A stretch of 64,000 nucleotides of DNA from VAZQ01 sp963827585 (GTDB lineage Bacteria > Pseudomonadota > Alphaproteobacteria > Rhizobiales > Xanthobacteraceae): contig CAWHCK010000060.1 of assembly GCA_963827585.1 (NCBI GenBank), positions 305,428 to 369,427 on the forward strand. Direction: 5' to 3'. Within the stretch, counting starts at the first letter, position 1. Every line of letters starts with the position of its first letter. Made by a program: the position numbers and the translations under genes. Under the pieces are notes generated by a model. The model was not told the origin of the DNA. It saw nothing but the letters and a program-made list of their open reading frames with translations, and did no database searches. This document shows, in pieces, positions 26,166 through 33,786 of this stretch.

Positions 26166-28574
26166 ATGACCGAAGACAACAGAACGGGTGCAGACGAGCT
26201 CGCGATCCTGCGCGAGCTCGAAAAGAAGGTCCTGTGGCTGGCGAGCTGGACCATTCACCACGCCAACCACCTGCGCGAGAGCACCGATGGATTGAAGGTC
26301 GGCGGGCATCAGGCATCGTCGGCCTCGCTCGCCACCATCATGACCGCGCTTTATTTCCGCGCGTTGCGCCCGCAGGATCGCGTCGCCGTCAAGCCGCACG
26401 CGAGTCCGATCTATCACGCCATCCAATATCTCTTCGGCCGCCAGAGCCGGCAAAAGCTTGCGGACTTTCGCGGCTACAAGGGCGCGCAGAGCTATCCTTC
26501 CCGCACCAAGGACGGCGACGACGTCGACTTCTCCACCGGCTCCGTGGGGCTCGGCGTCGCGCAGACGCTGTTCTCTTCGCTGGTGCAGGACTATGTGCGC
26601 GCCCACGGCTGGGGCCTCGATCGCCCCGAAGGCCGCATGATCGCGCTGGTCGGCGACGCCGAGCTCGACGAGGGCAACATCTTCGAGGCGATCCTCGAGG
26701 GCTGGAAGCAGGGACTGCGCAATTGCTGGTGGATCATCGACTACAACCGCCAGAGCCTCGACGCGGTCATCCGCGAGGGCCTGTGGGCGCGCTACGAGGC
26801 CTTGTTCCGGGCGTTCGGCTGGGACGTGGTCATCCTCAAATACGGCTCGCTGCTGGAGCAGGCCTTCCGCGAGCCGGGCGGCGAGCGCCTGCGGCAATGG
26901 ATCGACAATTGTCCCAACCAGCTCTATTCCGCGCTCGTCTTTCAGGGCGGCGCCGCCTGGCGCAAGCGGCTCACCGACGAGATCGGCGACCAGGGCCCGG
27001 TCACGCGGCTGATCGAGGCGCGCTCCGACGACGAGCTGGCGCGGCTGATGACCAATCTCGCCGGTCATGACCTGCCGTCGCTCATCGAAGCCTTCGGCAA
27101 GGTCGATCACGACCGGCCGATCTGTTTCATCTGCTACACCATCAAGGGCTTCGGGTTGCCGTTCGCCGGCCACAAGGACAACCATGCCGGCCTGATGACG
27201 CCGGCGCAGACCGAAAGCCTGCGCGCCGCGATGAATATCCGGCCGGGACACGAATGGGGCGCCTTCGAGGGCCTGGCGATCGCGCCAGCCACGCTGCAGG
27301 CATTTCTCGACCAGGTGCCGTTCGCCAAGGGCGAGCGCCGCCACCAGGCCGCGCGCATCGAAGCGCCTTCCGAATTGCCGGTGCCGATCCAGCCGGTGAT
27401 GGCGACGCAGGCAGGTTTCGGCGCGCTGCTCAACGAGCTCGGCCGCGGCAAGAGCGCGATTGCCGAGCGCGTCGTCACCGCCTCGCCCGACGTCACCGTC
27501 TCGACCAATCTCGGGCCCTGGGTCAACCGCCGCGGCCTGTTTGCGCGCGAGAAGCTCGCCGACACCTTCAAGAGCGAGCGCATTCCGTCCACGTTCAATT
27601 GGGACTTCTCGCCCAAGGGCCAGCACATCGAGCTCGGCATCGCCGAGATGAACCTGTTCATCCTGTTGTCCGCGCTCGGCCTCTCGCATGCGATCAGCGG
27701 CGAGCGCCTGATCCCGATCGGCACGCTTTATGACCCGTTCATCCAGCGCGGGCTCGATGCGCTCAATTACGCGTGCTACCAGGAGGCCCGCTTCATCCTG
27801 GTGGCGACGCCGGCCGGCATCACGCTTGCGCCCGAAGGCGGCGCCCACCAGTCGATCGCCACGCCGCTCATCGGGCTTGCGCAAGACGGGCTTGCCGCCT
27901 TCGAGCCGGCATTCGTCGACGAGCTCGCGGTGATCCTCGCCTTTGCCTTCGACTACATCCAGCGCCACGCCGAGGGTGAAGCCTCCGAGCGCAACTGGCT
28001 GCGCGACGAGACCGGCGGATCCGTTTACTTGCGCCTCTCAACCCGGCCGATCGAGCAGATCAAGCGCGCGATGACGCCGGAGCTGCGCCAGGCCATCGTC
28101 GATGGCGCCTACTGGCTGCGCAAGCCCGGCCCGAACTGCCAGGTCGTCGTCGCCTATACCGGCGCGGTCGCGCCCGAGGCGATCCAGGCCATCGGGCTGA
28201 TGGCGGAGGACCGCCGCGACGTCGGCCTCATGGCCGTGACCTCGGCCGACCGCCTCAACGCCGGCTGGACCGCGGCGCAACGCGCGCGCGAGCGCGGCCT
28301 CGTTCACGCCCGCTCCCACATCGAAAAGTTGCTCGCCGGCGTTCCGTCCCATTGCGGGATCGTGTCCGTGCTCGACGGTCATCCGGCCACGCTCGCCTGG
28401 CTCGGCGCCGTCCACGGTCACCGGGTGCGCCCGCTCGGCGTGGAACATTTCGGGCAGACCGGCTCGATTCCGGACCTCTATCGGCACTACGGCATCGACG
28501 CCAATGCCATCGTCGCAGCGGCTGCGACGCTCACCCCGGGCCGCCCGATCCGCCATCTCAAGGCGCTGCCGTAG
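26166..28574 (+). CDS. Pyruvate dehydrogenase E1-type (AceE-like) / transketolase-family enzyme
   Basis: The 802-residue ThDP enzyme has the homodimeric E1 layout. The ThDP-binding motif is GDAELDEGNIFEAILEG followed by WWIIDYNRQSLD, with TIKGFGLPFAGHKDNHAGL and, in the pyrimidine domain, HIELGIAEMNLFILLSALGL. The C-terminal domain ends with VRPLGVEHFGQTGSIPDLY. It is shorter than E. coli AceE (about 887 residues). No E2 or E3 gene adjoins it, so it may act on another 2-oxoacid or work with subunits encoded elsewhere. AAGGTGA lies about 7 nt before the ATG at 26166. Confidence 0.88.
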   Translation: MTEDNRTGADELAILRELEKKVLWLASWTIHHANHLRESTDGLKVGGHQASSASLATIMTALYFRALRPQDRVAVKPHASPIYHAIQYLFGRQSRQKLADFRGYKGAQSYPSRTKDGDDVDFSTGSVGLGVAQTLFSSLVQDYVRAHGWGLDRPEGRMIALVGDAELDEGNIFEAILEGWKQGLRNCWWIIDYNRQSLDAVIREGLWARYEALFRAFGWDVVILKYGSLLEQAFREPGGERLRQWIDNCPNQLYSALVFQGGAAWRKRLTDEIGDQGPVTRLIEARSDDELARLMTNLAGHDLPSLIEAFGKVDHDRPICFICYTIKGFGLPFAGHKDNHAGLMTPAQTESLRAAMNIRPGHEWGAFEGLAIAPATLQAFLDQVPFAKGERRHQAARIEAPSELPVPIQPVMATQAGFGALLNELGRGKSAIAERVVTASPDVTVSTNLGPWVNRRGLFAREKLADTFKSERIPSTFNWDFSPKGQHIELGIAEMNLFILLSALGLSHAISGERLIPIGTLYDPFIQRGLDALNYACYQEARFILVATPAGITLAPEGGAHQSIATPLIGLAQDGLAAFEPAFVDELAVILAFAFDYIQRHAEGEASERNWLRDETGGSVYLRLSTRPIEQIKRAMTPELRQAIVDGAYWLRKPGPNCQVVVAYTGAVAPEAIQAIGLMAEDRRDVGLMAVTSADRLNAGWTAAQRARERGLVHARSHIEKLLAGVPSHCGIVSVLDGHPATLAWLGAVHGHRVRPLGVEHFGQTGSIPDLYRHYGIDANAIVAAAATLTPGRPIRHLKALP

Positions 28575-28590
28575 CGCGAACCCGACGATC

Positions 28591-28742
28591 GTAGCCCGCA
28601 TGAAGCCATAAGCGCGTTCACGCGCGTCCATAGCCCGCGAAGACGGGCGTGAGACGCCCTTGAGGACGCGCTATGGCGGAATGCGGGGCGGTCTCGCCGC
28701 GCGGCACGAATCCCGGATTTCGCTGCGCTCCATCCGGGCTAC
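28591..28742. repeat. REP-like intergenic element bounded by GTAGCCCG inverted ends
   Basis: The left end (28591-28602) and the right end (28731-28742) are inverted with 11 of 12 matches. Inside, 28628-28676 forms an imperfect palindrome closed by CCATAGC/GCTATGG around a GGGCGTGAGACGCCC hairpin. It lies between the stops of the convergent E1 and HExxHH genes and could act as a bidirectional terminator. Confidence 0.6.
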
Positions 28743-28745
28743 ATG

Positions 28746-29369
28746 CTACATGCACCGCGTCTTCACCAGCAGCGAAAAGCCGTCGAGCTCGAAGTCCTGC
28801 TCGAGGCTGCGCCCAAACAGAGCGAGCCACCGCTCCTGCGCCATGTAGGCAAGCTTTTCCCGCGCCTGCGGACATTCGTATGTGACCCTGCCCGTGTTTT
28901 GCAGGTGATGCACCATTTCATGCACGAGCACCGACAGCTCCACCGCGGTGCTGCCGGTCCATCCCTCGGGGAGATAGATGGTGTGCGCGGCGTCGGAATA
29001 GACGGCGACGACGTCCCGCTCGGAGGCCGCTTGAACGCCGGGCGCGGTCTCGGTTCCCGTATTCGGGACCAAGCCGCGGTAGCGCAGGGCCGCAATCTTC
29101 GCCGCCGGCACGAGCTCGATGCGGGGATACGTTTGCGCCATGGGAAGATCGAATTGCGCCGAGAGCCAGGTCGCGATCGCGGTGAGCAACGCTTGCCCCA
29201 AGAATGCCGGCGACTGCACCTGTTGCGCGGGACGCTGATCGTCCATTCTCGCGACTTGAGTGATGCGCGGCTCGGCTTGGGCAACGCCGGGCGCGAGTGT
29301 CTCGCTGCCAGCGAGCCCGATCCACGACGCGATGAGAAGGACCTTCCAACTCTTCGATCTCGCCCGCAT
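28746..29369 (-). CDS. Secreted protein with HExxHH zincin motif (DUF6647-like)
   Basis: The 207-residue protein has a signal peptide (KVLLIASWIGLAGSETLA...VAQA). The motif LVHEMVHHLQ at residues 148-157 supplies the HExxH zinc site (His150, Glu151, His154). The C-terminal third contains a Cys-containing stretch (TYECPQAREKLAY). It resembles rhizobial proteins labelled DUF6647, which is a recollection rather than a search result. It is probably a periplasmic metallopeptidase, but no substrate is known. Confidence 0.75.
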   Translation of the reverse strand: MRARSKSWKVLLIASWIGLAGSETLAPGVAQAEPRITQVARMDDQRPAQQVQSPAFLGQALLTAIATWLSAQFDLPMAQTYPRIELVPAAKIAALRYRGLVPNTGTETAPGVQAASERDVVAVYSDAAHTIYLPEGWTGSTAVELSVLVHEMVHHLQNTGRVTYECPQAREKLAYMAQERWLALFGRSLEQDFELDGFSLLVKTRCM

Positions 29370-29532
29370 GCCTGCCGTCCCTGTCGTTCTCGCGCGGCGC
29401 CTCAGCTTCGCCGCAACGCGAGAACCCTACCGGCAGCCGGCCAGGGGGCTTGATGAGGCAGCTCACAGTCGGGAGGCTCCCGCGCACGACGACAAGCATC
29501 GTCGCGAGTGGGGCGATGCACCCACGTCACAA

Positions 29533-29573
29533 TAGAGCGTGATTGCTTTAGGTTGAGTCGCAATCACGCTCTA
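29533..29573. repeat. Short palindrome TAGAGCGTGATTGC...GCAATCACGCTCTA
   Basis: Perfect 14-nt inverted arms (29533-29546 and 29560-29573) flank a 13-nt loop. It lies directly before the GAGCATGATC palindrome, in the gap between two reverse-strand genes. It could be a mobile palindromic unit or a terminator hairpin. Confidence 0.7.
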
Positions 29574-29586
29574 GCGCTTTTTGTTT

Positions 29587-29635
29587 GAGCATGATCTTTT
29601 CGGAAAACCGGTACCCACTTTTCCGGATCATGCTC
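29587..29635. repeat. GAGCATGATC palindromic element, copy 1
   Basis: The arms GAGCATGATC (29587) and GATCATGCTC (29626-29635) enclose CGGAAAACCGGTACCC and TTTTCCGG, giving a long imperfect stem. A variant copy lies at 63268-63339. I recognise it as a dispersed rhizobial intergenic repeat. It sits just after the stop of the Bug receptor gene at 29649. Confidence 0.75.
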
Positions 29636-29648
29636 TAGTCGCTGCAAA

Positions 29649-30629
29649 TCATTGCTGCTGCTTGAGCTTGCGATCGAGCTCGATGATGTCCTTGTATTCG
29701 TTTTCCAGCCGTTCGCGCGCGCTCGCGGGATTCTCATATTGCGCGAACAGGCCGACCTTCTCGAGTTTTGTGACGACCGACGGGTCCTCCATGGTTCGGC
29801 GCAGCCCGTCGACGAGCACCTTCATCGCATTGTCGGGCGTATCTTTCGGTGCATAGAGGCCAAGGACCAGATTGAATCCCCGCGTGGGCAACCCCTTTTC
29901 GCCCGCCGTCGGCGTATCCGGCAAGGTCGGCAATCGCGTCGACGCGGTCGTCAGAAGCGGTCGTAGCTTCTTTTCCCGCAACATTTCCGCACCGGTGCTG
30001 TAAGGGACCATGCCGACGTCCACGTGCCTGCCGAGAACGGCCATGGTCAATTGCGCACCGCCGGCAAAGGGGACCGCGGTGAGGTCCAGTTTGTAGCGGC
30101 TCGTGATGGACTGCATGCTCAACGACGACACCGTTCCGACGCCGGCGGACGCGTAGCTCAACTTTCCCGGATTGCTGCGCGCAAACTCGATCAGTTCATC
30201 GAACGTCTTCCAGGGCGCATCGGCATGAACCGCGAGGATGCTCGCATCGGTCGCGTAGTTGCCGATCAGGGCAAAGTTGTCGATGGTGAACGGAACGGTC
30301 GATCCCGAGATGTGCACCACGGTGAAGATCGAGTTCACGCCTTGACCGATGGTATACCCATTCGGCGCGGCCGTTGCGACGCCGCTCATGCCCACGATGC
30401 CGCTCGCGCCGGGGCGATTGACGAGAACCAGCGGCGTTCCGAGAAACACCGACAGCTGCGGCTCGATCATGCGGATTCCGGTATCGACGGGACCGCCTGC
30501 CGTCGCCGGCACGATCACCTGGATCGGGCGCGCCGGAAAGGACTCTTGCGCCGGTGCCGCTTGGACCGCACAAGCGGTCAGGACGACGGCGCAAGAGGCG
30601 CATCGGGCGCGCCGCAGCAGGTGTCGCAT
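29649..30629 (-). CDS. Bug-family tripartite tricarboxylate transporter substrate-binding protein
   Basis: The 326-residue periplasmic receptor has a signal sequence (ASCAVVLTACAVQAAPAQ) followed by the Bug/TctC N-terminus ESFPARPIQVIVPATAGGPV. Other marks are GTPLVLVNRPGASGIVGM and VDVGMVPYSTGAEML. It binds carboxylates or aromatic acids for a TctAB permease, but no tctA or tctB is in the window, so it is an orphan receptor. A lipobox-like LTAC is visible but not certain. Palindromic repeats flank it on both sides. Confidence 0.9.
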   Translation of the reverse strand: MRHLLRRARCASCAVVLTACAVQAAPAQESFPARPIQVIVPATAGGPVDTGIRMIEPQLSVFLGTPLVLVNRPGASGIVGMSGVATAAPNGYTIGQGVNSIFTVVHISGSTVPFTIDNFALIGNYATDASILAVHADAPWKTFDELIEFARSNPGKLSYASAGVGTVSSLSMQSITSRYKLDLTAVPFAGGAQLTMAVLGRHVDVGMVPYSTGAEMLREKKLRPLLTTASTRLPTLPDTPTAGEKGLPTRGFNLVLGLYAPKDTPDNAMKVLVDGLRRTMEDPSVVTKLEKVGLFAQYENPASARERLENEYKDIIELDRKLKQQQ

Positions 30630-30796
30630 CGATTTCTCCCACGTTGTAGACCGGACACATTCCTACAGATGATCGCCCTCGCTGCAAATACGGCAAACCG
30701 GCGAGACGTCCGGCGTCACAGGGCTGACGATTGCGATCTTGCATTCAATGAGTGCGCAACTATGGTGGCCGCCTTTTTATCGTCTCGACCGCAACG

Positions 30797-30871
30797 CTAG
30801 TGTCCCAATTCCGAAGTTCGCGTCATTGTGCGGCACCCTCGTTCGCGAACTTCGGAATCAAGGGACACTAG
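30797..30871. repeat. CTAGTGTCCC palindrome
   Basis: The left arm 30797-30822 and right arm 30844-30871 pair over about 25 nt with a small bulge; both ends are CTAG. A second palindrome with the same CTAGTGT terminus starts 12 bp further on. There is no coding potential. It lies in the gap between the divergent Bug receptor and amidohydrolase genes. Confidence 0.75.
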
Positions 30872-30883
30872 CAACTTATTGAT

Positions 30884-30961
30884 CTAGTGTGGCTTTGGTT
30901 CAGAAGTCCGCATTTCGGACTCGCCGCAAGAATGATGCGGACTTCTGAACCGCCACACTAG
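30884..30961. repeat. CTAGTGTGGC palindrome
   Basis: The arms 30884-30913 and 30935-30961 are complementary except for a 3-nt bulge, and enclose a loop of about 21 nt. The terminal CTAGTGT/ACACTAG matches the neighbouring palindrome at 30797-30871, although the inner sequences differ. It ends 26 bp before the amidohydrolase ATG, so it would form a hairpin in or next to that gene's leader. Confidence 0.75.
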
Positions 30962-30987
30962 CGTGTGGCCATGCGCCGGGAGATCGG

Positions 30988-32025
30988 ATGCGCATCGTAG
31001 CGTTGGAGGAGCACTTCAGTCTGCCGTCCTTCGGCCAGCGGCCCGGCGCCGCAGCGGCGCGGCAACCAAGCGTTGCGAGCGACGAGAATCTGCCGGCGGT
31101 CGTGCGCAACGTCGCGGAGAAAATGACCGACATCGGCAAGCTTCGGTTGGCCGACATGGATCGGGCGGGCATCGCCGTCCAGGTCCTCTCGAAGGCGGGA
31201 AATCACATCGGCCCGAGCGCCGACATGTTCGACGGCGACGAGGCGGTCGCGTTCGCCCGCGACTTCAACGACAAGGCGGCGCGAAAGATCGCGCAGCACC
31301 CGGACCGGTTCGCGGCGTTTGCACACCTGCCGATGAGCGTCCCCGAAGCCGCGGCCGACGAGCTCGAGCGAGCGGTCCGAGACCTCGATTTCAAAGGCGC
31401 GCTCATCAGCGGCACGATCCGGGGCGCATTCCTCGACGAACCTCGGTTCACGCCGCTGCTGAGCCGCGCGGAGCGGCTCGGCGTCCCGCTCTACATCCAT
31501 CCGGGAATGCCGCCGGCGGCGGTGCGCAAGGCCTACTATGAGGGGTTCGCGCCGAAGATCAGCTTCGCTCTCGCGACCTTTGCCTGGGGGTGGCACTACG
31601 AGACCGCGCTGCACGTCATGCGCCTCGCCGTTTCCGGCACGCTCGACAAATACCCGAAGCTCGCCCTCATCGTCGGTCACATGGGGGAAGGCCTGCCGGC
31701 CATGCTGGCGCGCTGCGAACATCAGTTCTCGTCCGACCTGTCGCACCTGCGACGCCCGCTGGCGCGGACCATCGTCGATCACGTCCACATCACCACGTCC
31801 GGTTTTTTCACCGTGGCGCCGTTCATGGCGGCACTCGCGACGTTCGGCATCGACCGGTTGATGTTTTCCGTCGATTATCCCTACGCGAGCAACGACGACG
31901 GACGCGCATTTCTCGACCAGCTTGCGCTGTCGCGCGCCGACTTGGCCAAGGTCGCGCATGGCAACGCCGACCGGCTGCTGAAGCTTCGAACCGCCGTGCA
32001 GGATGCGAGCGTTAAGATGCCGTAA
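30988..32025 (+). CDS. Amidohydrolase family protein (ACMSD / 2,3-dihydroxybenzoate decarboxylase-like)
   Basis: The 345-residue TIM-barrel metal enzyme has candidate metal and active-site residues in IVALEEHFSLP, PLYIHPGMPP, LIVGHMGEGLP and MFSVDYPYASNDDG. This pattern fits the amidohydrolase_2 group, which decarboxylates or hydrates aromatic acids. The substrate is unknown. GGGAGA lies just before the ATG. Its neighbour on the other strand is an orphan Bug receptor, and the two could serve uptake and breakdown of the same aromatic acid; this is a guess. Confidence 0.87.
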   Translation: MRIVALEEHFSLPSFGQRPGAAAARQPSVASDENLPAVVRNVAEKMTDIGKLRLADMDRAGIAVQVLSKAGNHIGPSADMFDGDEAVAFARDFNDKAARKIAQHPDRFAAFAHLPMSVPEAAADELERAVRDLDFKGALISGTIRGAFLDEPRFTPLLSRAERLGVPLYIHPGMPPAAVRKAYYEGFAPKISFALATFAWGWHYETALHVMRLAVSGTLDKYPKLALIVGHMGEGLPAMLARCEHQFSSDLSHLRRPLARTIVDHVHITTSGFFTVAPFMAALATFGIDRLMFSVDYPYASNDDGRAFLDQLALSRADLAKVAHGNADRLLKLRTAVQDASVKMP

Positions 32026-32043
32026 GGGGCAGCATCAACCCGA

Positions 32044-33375
32044 TCATCGTGGCGGCCGCGCTGGAAGCACCGGCTGGGTCACGCCGTCCAAGCCCGCCAG
32101 TACCAGCGTGGTGAGCAGCACATTTTGCGGCCCAAGATAGGCGTCGGTCGGCTTGTACCACTCGTTCAGCGAATGCCAGTTTCCTCCCTCGCCGCCGCCG
32201 CCGAGCGTGACCGCGGGCACGCCGAGCGACATTGCCAGGTTGGAGTCGGTGCTCGCGCCGGCAAAGGTGACGGTGAGAGTGCGCGTAATGGCGCTGACCG
32301 CACGCCGTGTCGCCTGGACGATCGGCGAGTCCTCGGCGACCATCCCTGCCGGTCGATCGCCGATCAGCTTGATGTCCACAGTGATCTTGTCCGAGTTCCA
32401 CCGCTTGTTTTCTTCATTGACCGCTTCTCGAACCAGGTCGAGCACGCGGGCTTCGAGCTTCAGCAGCTCTTCCGTGGCGTTCGAGCGCATGTCGACCGCC
32501 ATGCGCGCTTCTCCAGCGATGGCATTCACCGAAGTGCCGCCGCGCACGGTTCCGACGGTGAAGGTCGTTTTGGGGTCGGACGGCGTTCGGAGGTCCGAGA
32601 TCTTCGCGATCGCCCGTCCCATGGCGTGAGTAGCGCTCGGCAACCCGAACTCCTGGAAGCTGTGCCCGCCCGGACCTTTGAAGATGATCTCGTAGCGATG
32701 ACTGCCGGTCGCCTGATTGACGATGCGGGTAATCTGGAGACCGTCCACAGAGATGAAACCGTCGATGTCCTTGTGATCGCGGAACAGCGCCTTGACGCCG
32801 CGCAGGTTGCCGAGCTCCTCCTCGCCGACGGTGCCGACGAACATGAGATCGCCCACCGTCCTGACCTCGTTCGCGTTGAGCGCCTGCAACACGGACAGCA
32901 GCGCCGCCAGCCCGCGCGCGTCGTCCCCGATCCCGGGCGCATGAATGACGCCATCCTTGTCTTTCACCGTCGTGTCCGTGCCTTCGGGGAACACGGTGTC
33001 GAGGTGGGCGGAGATCACGAGCTTCGGCTTGCCGGCACTGCCTTTGCGCAACCCAATGACATTGCCTTCGGCATCGATCGAAGCGCCTTCGATGCCGAGG
33101 TCCTGAAACCGCTTCAGGTAGTAATCCGCCCGCGCCTTTTCCTTGAACGGCGGTGCCGGAATTTCGGTGATGCGCTTCTGCTCCTGAAGCGTGCGCGCGT
33201 CATCCGCCTTGATGTCGGCCAGCGCCTTGATCACCTGCGGGTTTGCAAGGATCGCCTGATAGGCCGTCTCGACGGCGGACGCCGACGTTGTGCTTTGCGC
33301 GCGCGCGCCGCCGACCGGCGACAGCGCGACCACCAACGCGAAGGCCTTGAACAAGACCGCAGCAGGTCGTGTCAT
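32044..33375 (-). CDS. Secreted M20-family metallopeptidase
   Basis: The 443-residue protein has a signal peptide (VLFKAFALVVALSPVGGARAQ). The M20 zinc site is visible: ISAHLDTVFPEG (His124, Asp126), GIGDDARGLAAL (bridging Asp) and GTVGEEELGNL (Glu185/Glu186), with a late His in GGNWHSLNEW. A dimerisation domain lies between (GGHSFQEFG). It is probably a periplasmic dipeptidase or aminoacylase. The ATG at 33375 begins immediately after four 12-bp tandem repeats; the frame stays open through them (TVEA repeats), but the signal peptide argues for 33375. Confidence 0.88.
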   Translation of the reverse strand: MTRPAAVLFKAFALVVALSPVGGARAQSTTSASAVETAYQAILANPQVIKALADIKADDARTLQEQKRITEIPAPPFKEKARADYYLKRFQDLGIEGASIDAEGNVIGLRKGSAGKPKLVISAHLDTVFPEGTDTTVKDKDGVIHAPGIGDDARGLAALLSVLQALNANEVRTVGDLMFVGTVGEEELGNLRGVKALFRDHKDIDGFISVDGLQITRIVNQATGSHRYEIIFKGPGGHSFQEFGLPSATHAMGRAIAKISDLRTPSDPKTTFTVGTVRGGTSVNAIAGEARMAVDMRSNATEELLKLEARVLDLVREAVNEENKRWNSDKITVDIKLIGDRPAGMVAEDSPIVQATRRAVSAITRTLTVTFAGASTDSNLAMSLGVPAVTLGGGGEGGNWHSLNEWYKPTDAYLGPQNVLLTTLVLAGLDGVTQPVLPARPPR

Positions 33376-33376
33376 T

Positions 33377-33424
33377 GCTTCCACCGTCGCTTCCACCGTC
33401 GCTTCTACCGTCGCTTCTACCGTC
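33377..33424. repeat. 12-bp tandem repeat, four copies, abutting the M20 peptidase start
   Basis: Four exact-length units (33377-33388, 33389-33400, 33401-33412, 33413-33424) read GACGGTRGAAGC on the coding strand; the two distal copies carry A and the two proximal copies G. The last unit ends one base before the ATG at 33375, so the Shine-Dalgarno-like GGTGGAAG is part of the repeat. The distal copy also contains the stop codon of the upstream DUF3551 gene. Confidence 0.85.
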
Positions 33425-33689
33425 TCCTGCGCGCCGGGCGATCCACGATATCGCCTTGTCGGCCCGGCCCGTACGCCAAATAGAAGGGGTTCTGCACGCA
33501 CCAGGCGCCGGTGCCGGGGCCCGCCGTCATCATGCACTGCGCATACGAGGTGAAGCTACAATTGGTGCCGCCGCTGCCGAAGCCGTAGTATTGCGCGCAC
33601 CAGGGACGATAGACCTCGGCGACGCTCGGGGTACCGTCGACCGCGGCCAACAGAAGAATGGCGAGCAGCGCGGTGCGGATCGTTGTCAT
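33417..33689 (-). CDS. DUF3551 domain protein, secreted
   Basis: The 90-residue protein has a signal peptide (TTIRTALLAILLLAAVDGT). A short cysteine-rich domain follows: YRPWCAQYYGF, GGTNCSFTSYAQCMMTAGPG and WCVQNPFY. This is the DUF3551 pattern, abundant and multicopy in Bradyrhizobium relatives and of unknown function. GAGAGG lies upstream of the ATG at 33689, and a run of eight C residues sits about 20 bp further up. Its stop lies inside the 12-bp repeat tract in front of the M20 peptidase. Confidence 0.88.
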   Translation of the reverse strand: MTTIRTALLAILLLAAVDGTPSVAEVYRPWCAQYYGFGSGGTNCSFTSYAQCMMTAGPGTGAWCVQNPFYLAYGPGRQGDIVDRPARRRR

Positions 33690-33786
33690 GGCAAGGCCTC
33701 TCGCTTTAGGCCCCCCCCGACCCTTCGTCAGCATACATCTTTCAAGGCCGCTCCGCACCCAGCACGGCGCCCGGAGGGCTTTGCGG

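Noticed and set aside
24903..27968. 1021-codon open frame on the reverse strand across mepA and the E1 gene
   Set aside because: It is antisense to two well-supported genes. The composition (many Arg, His, Gly, Asp) is that of a GC-rich shadow frame and shows no motif.
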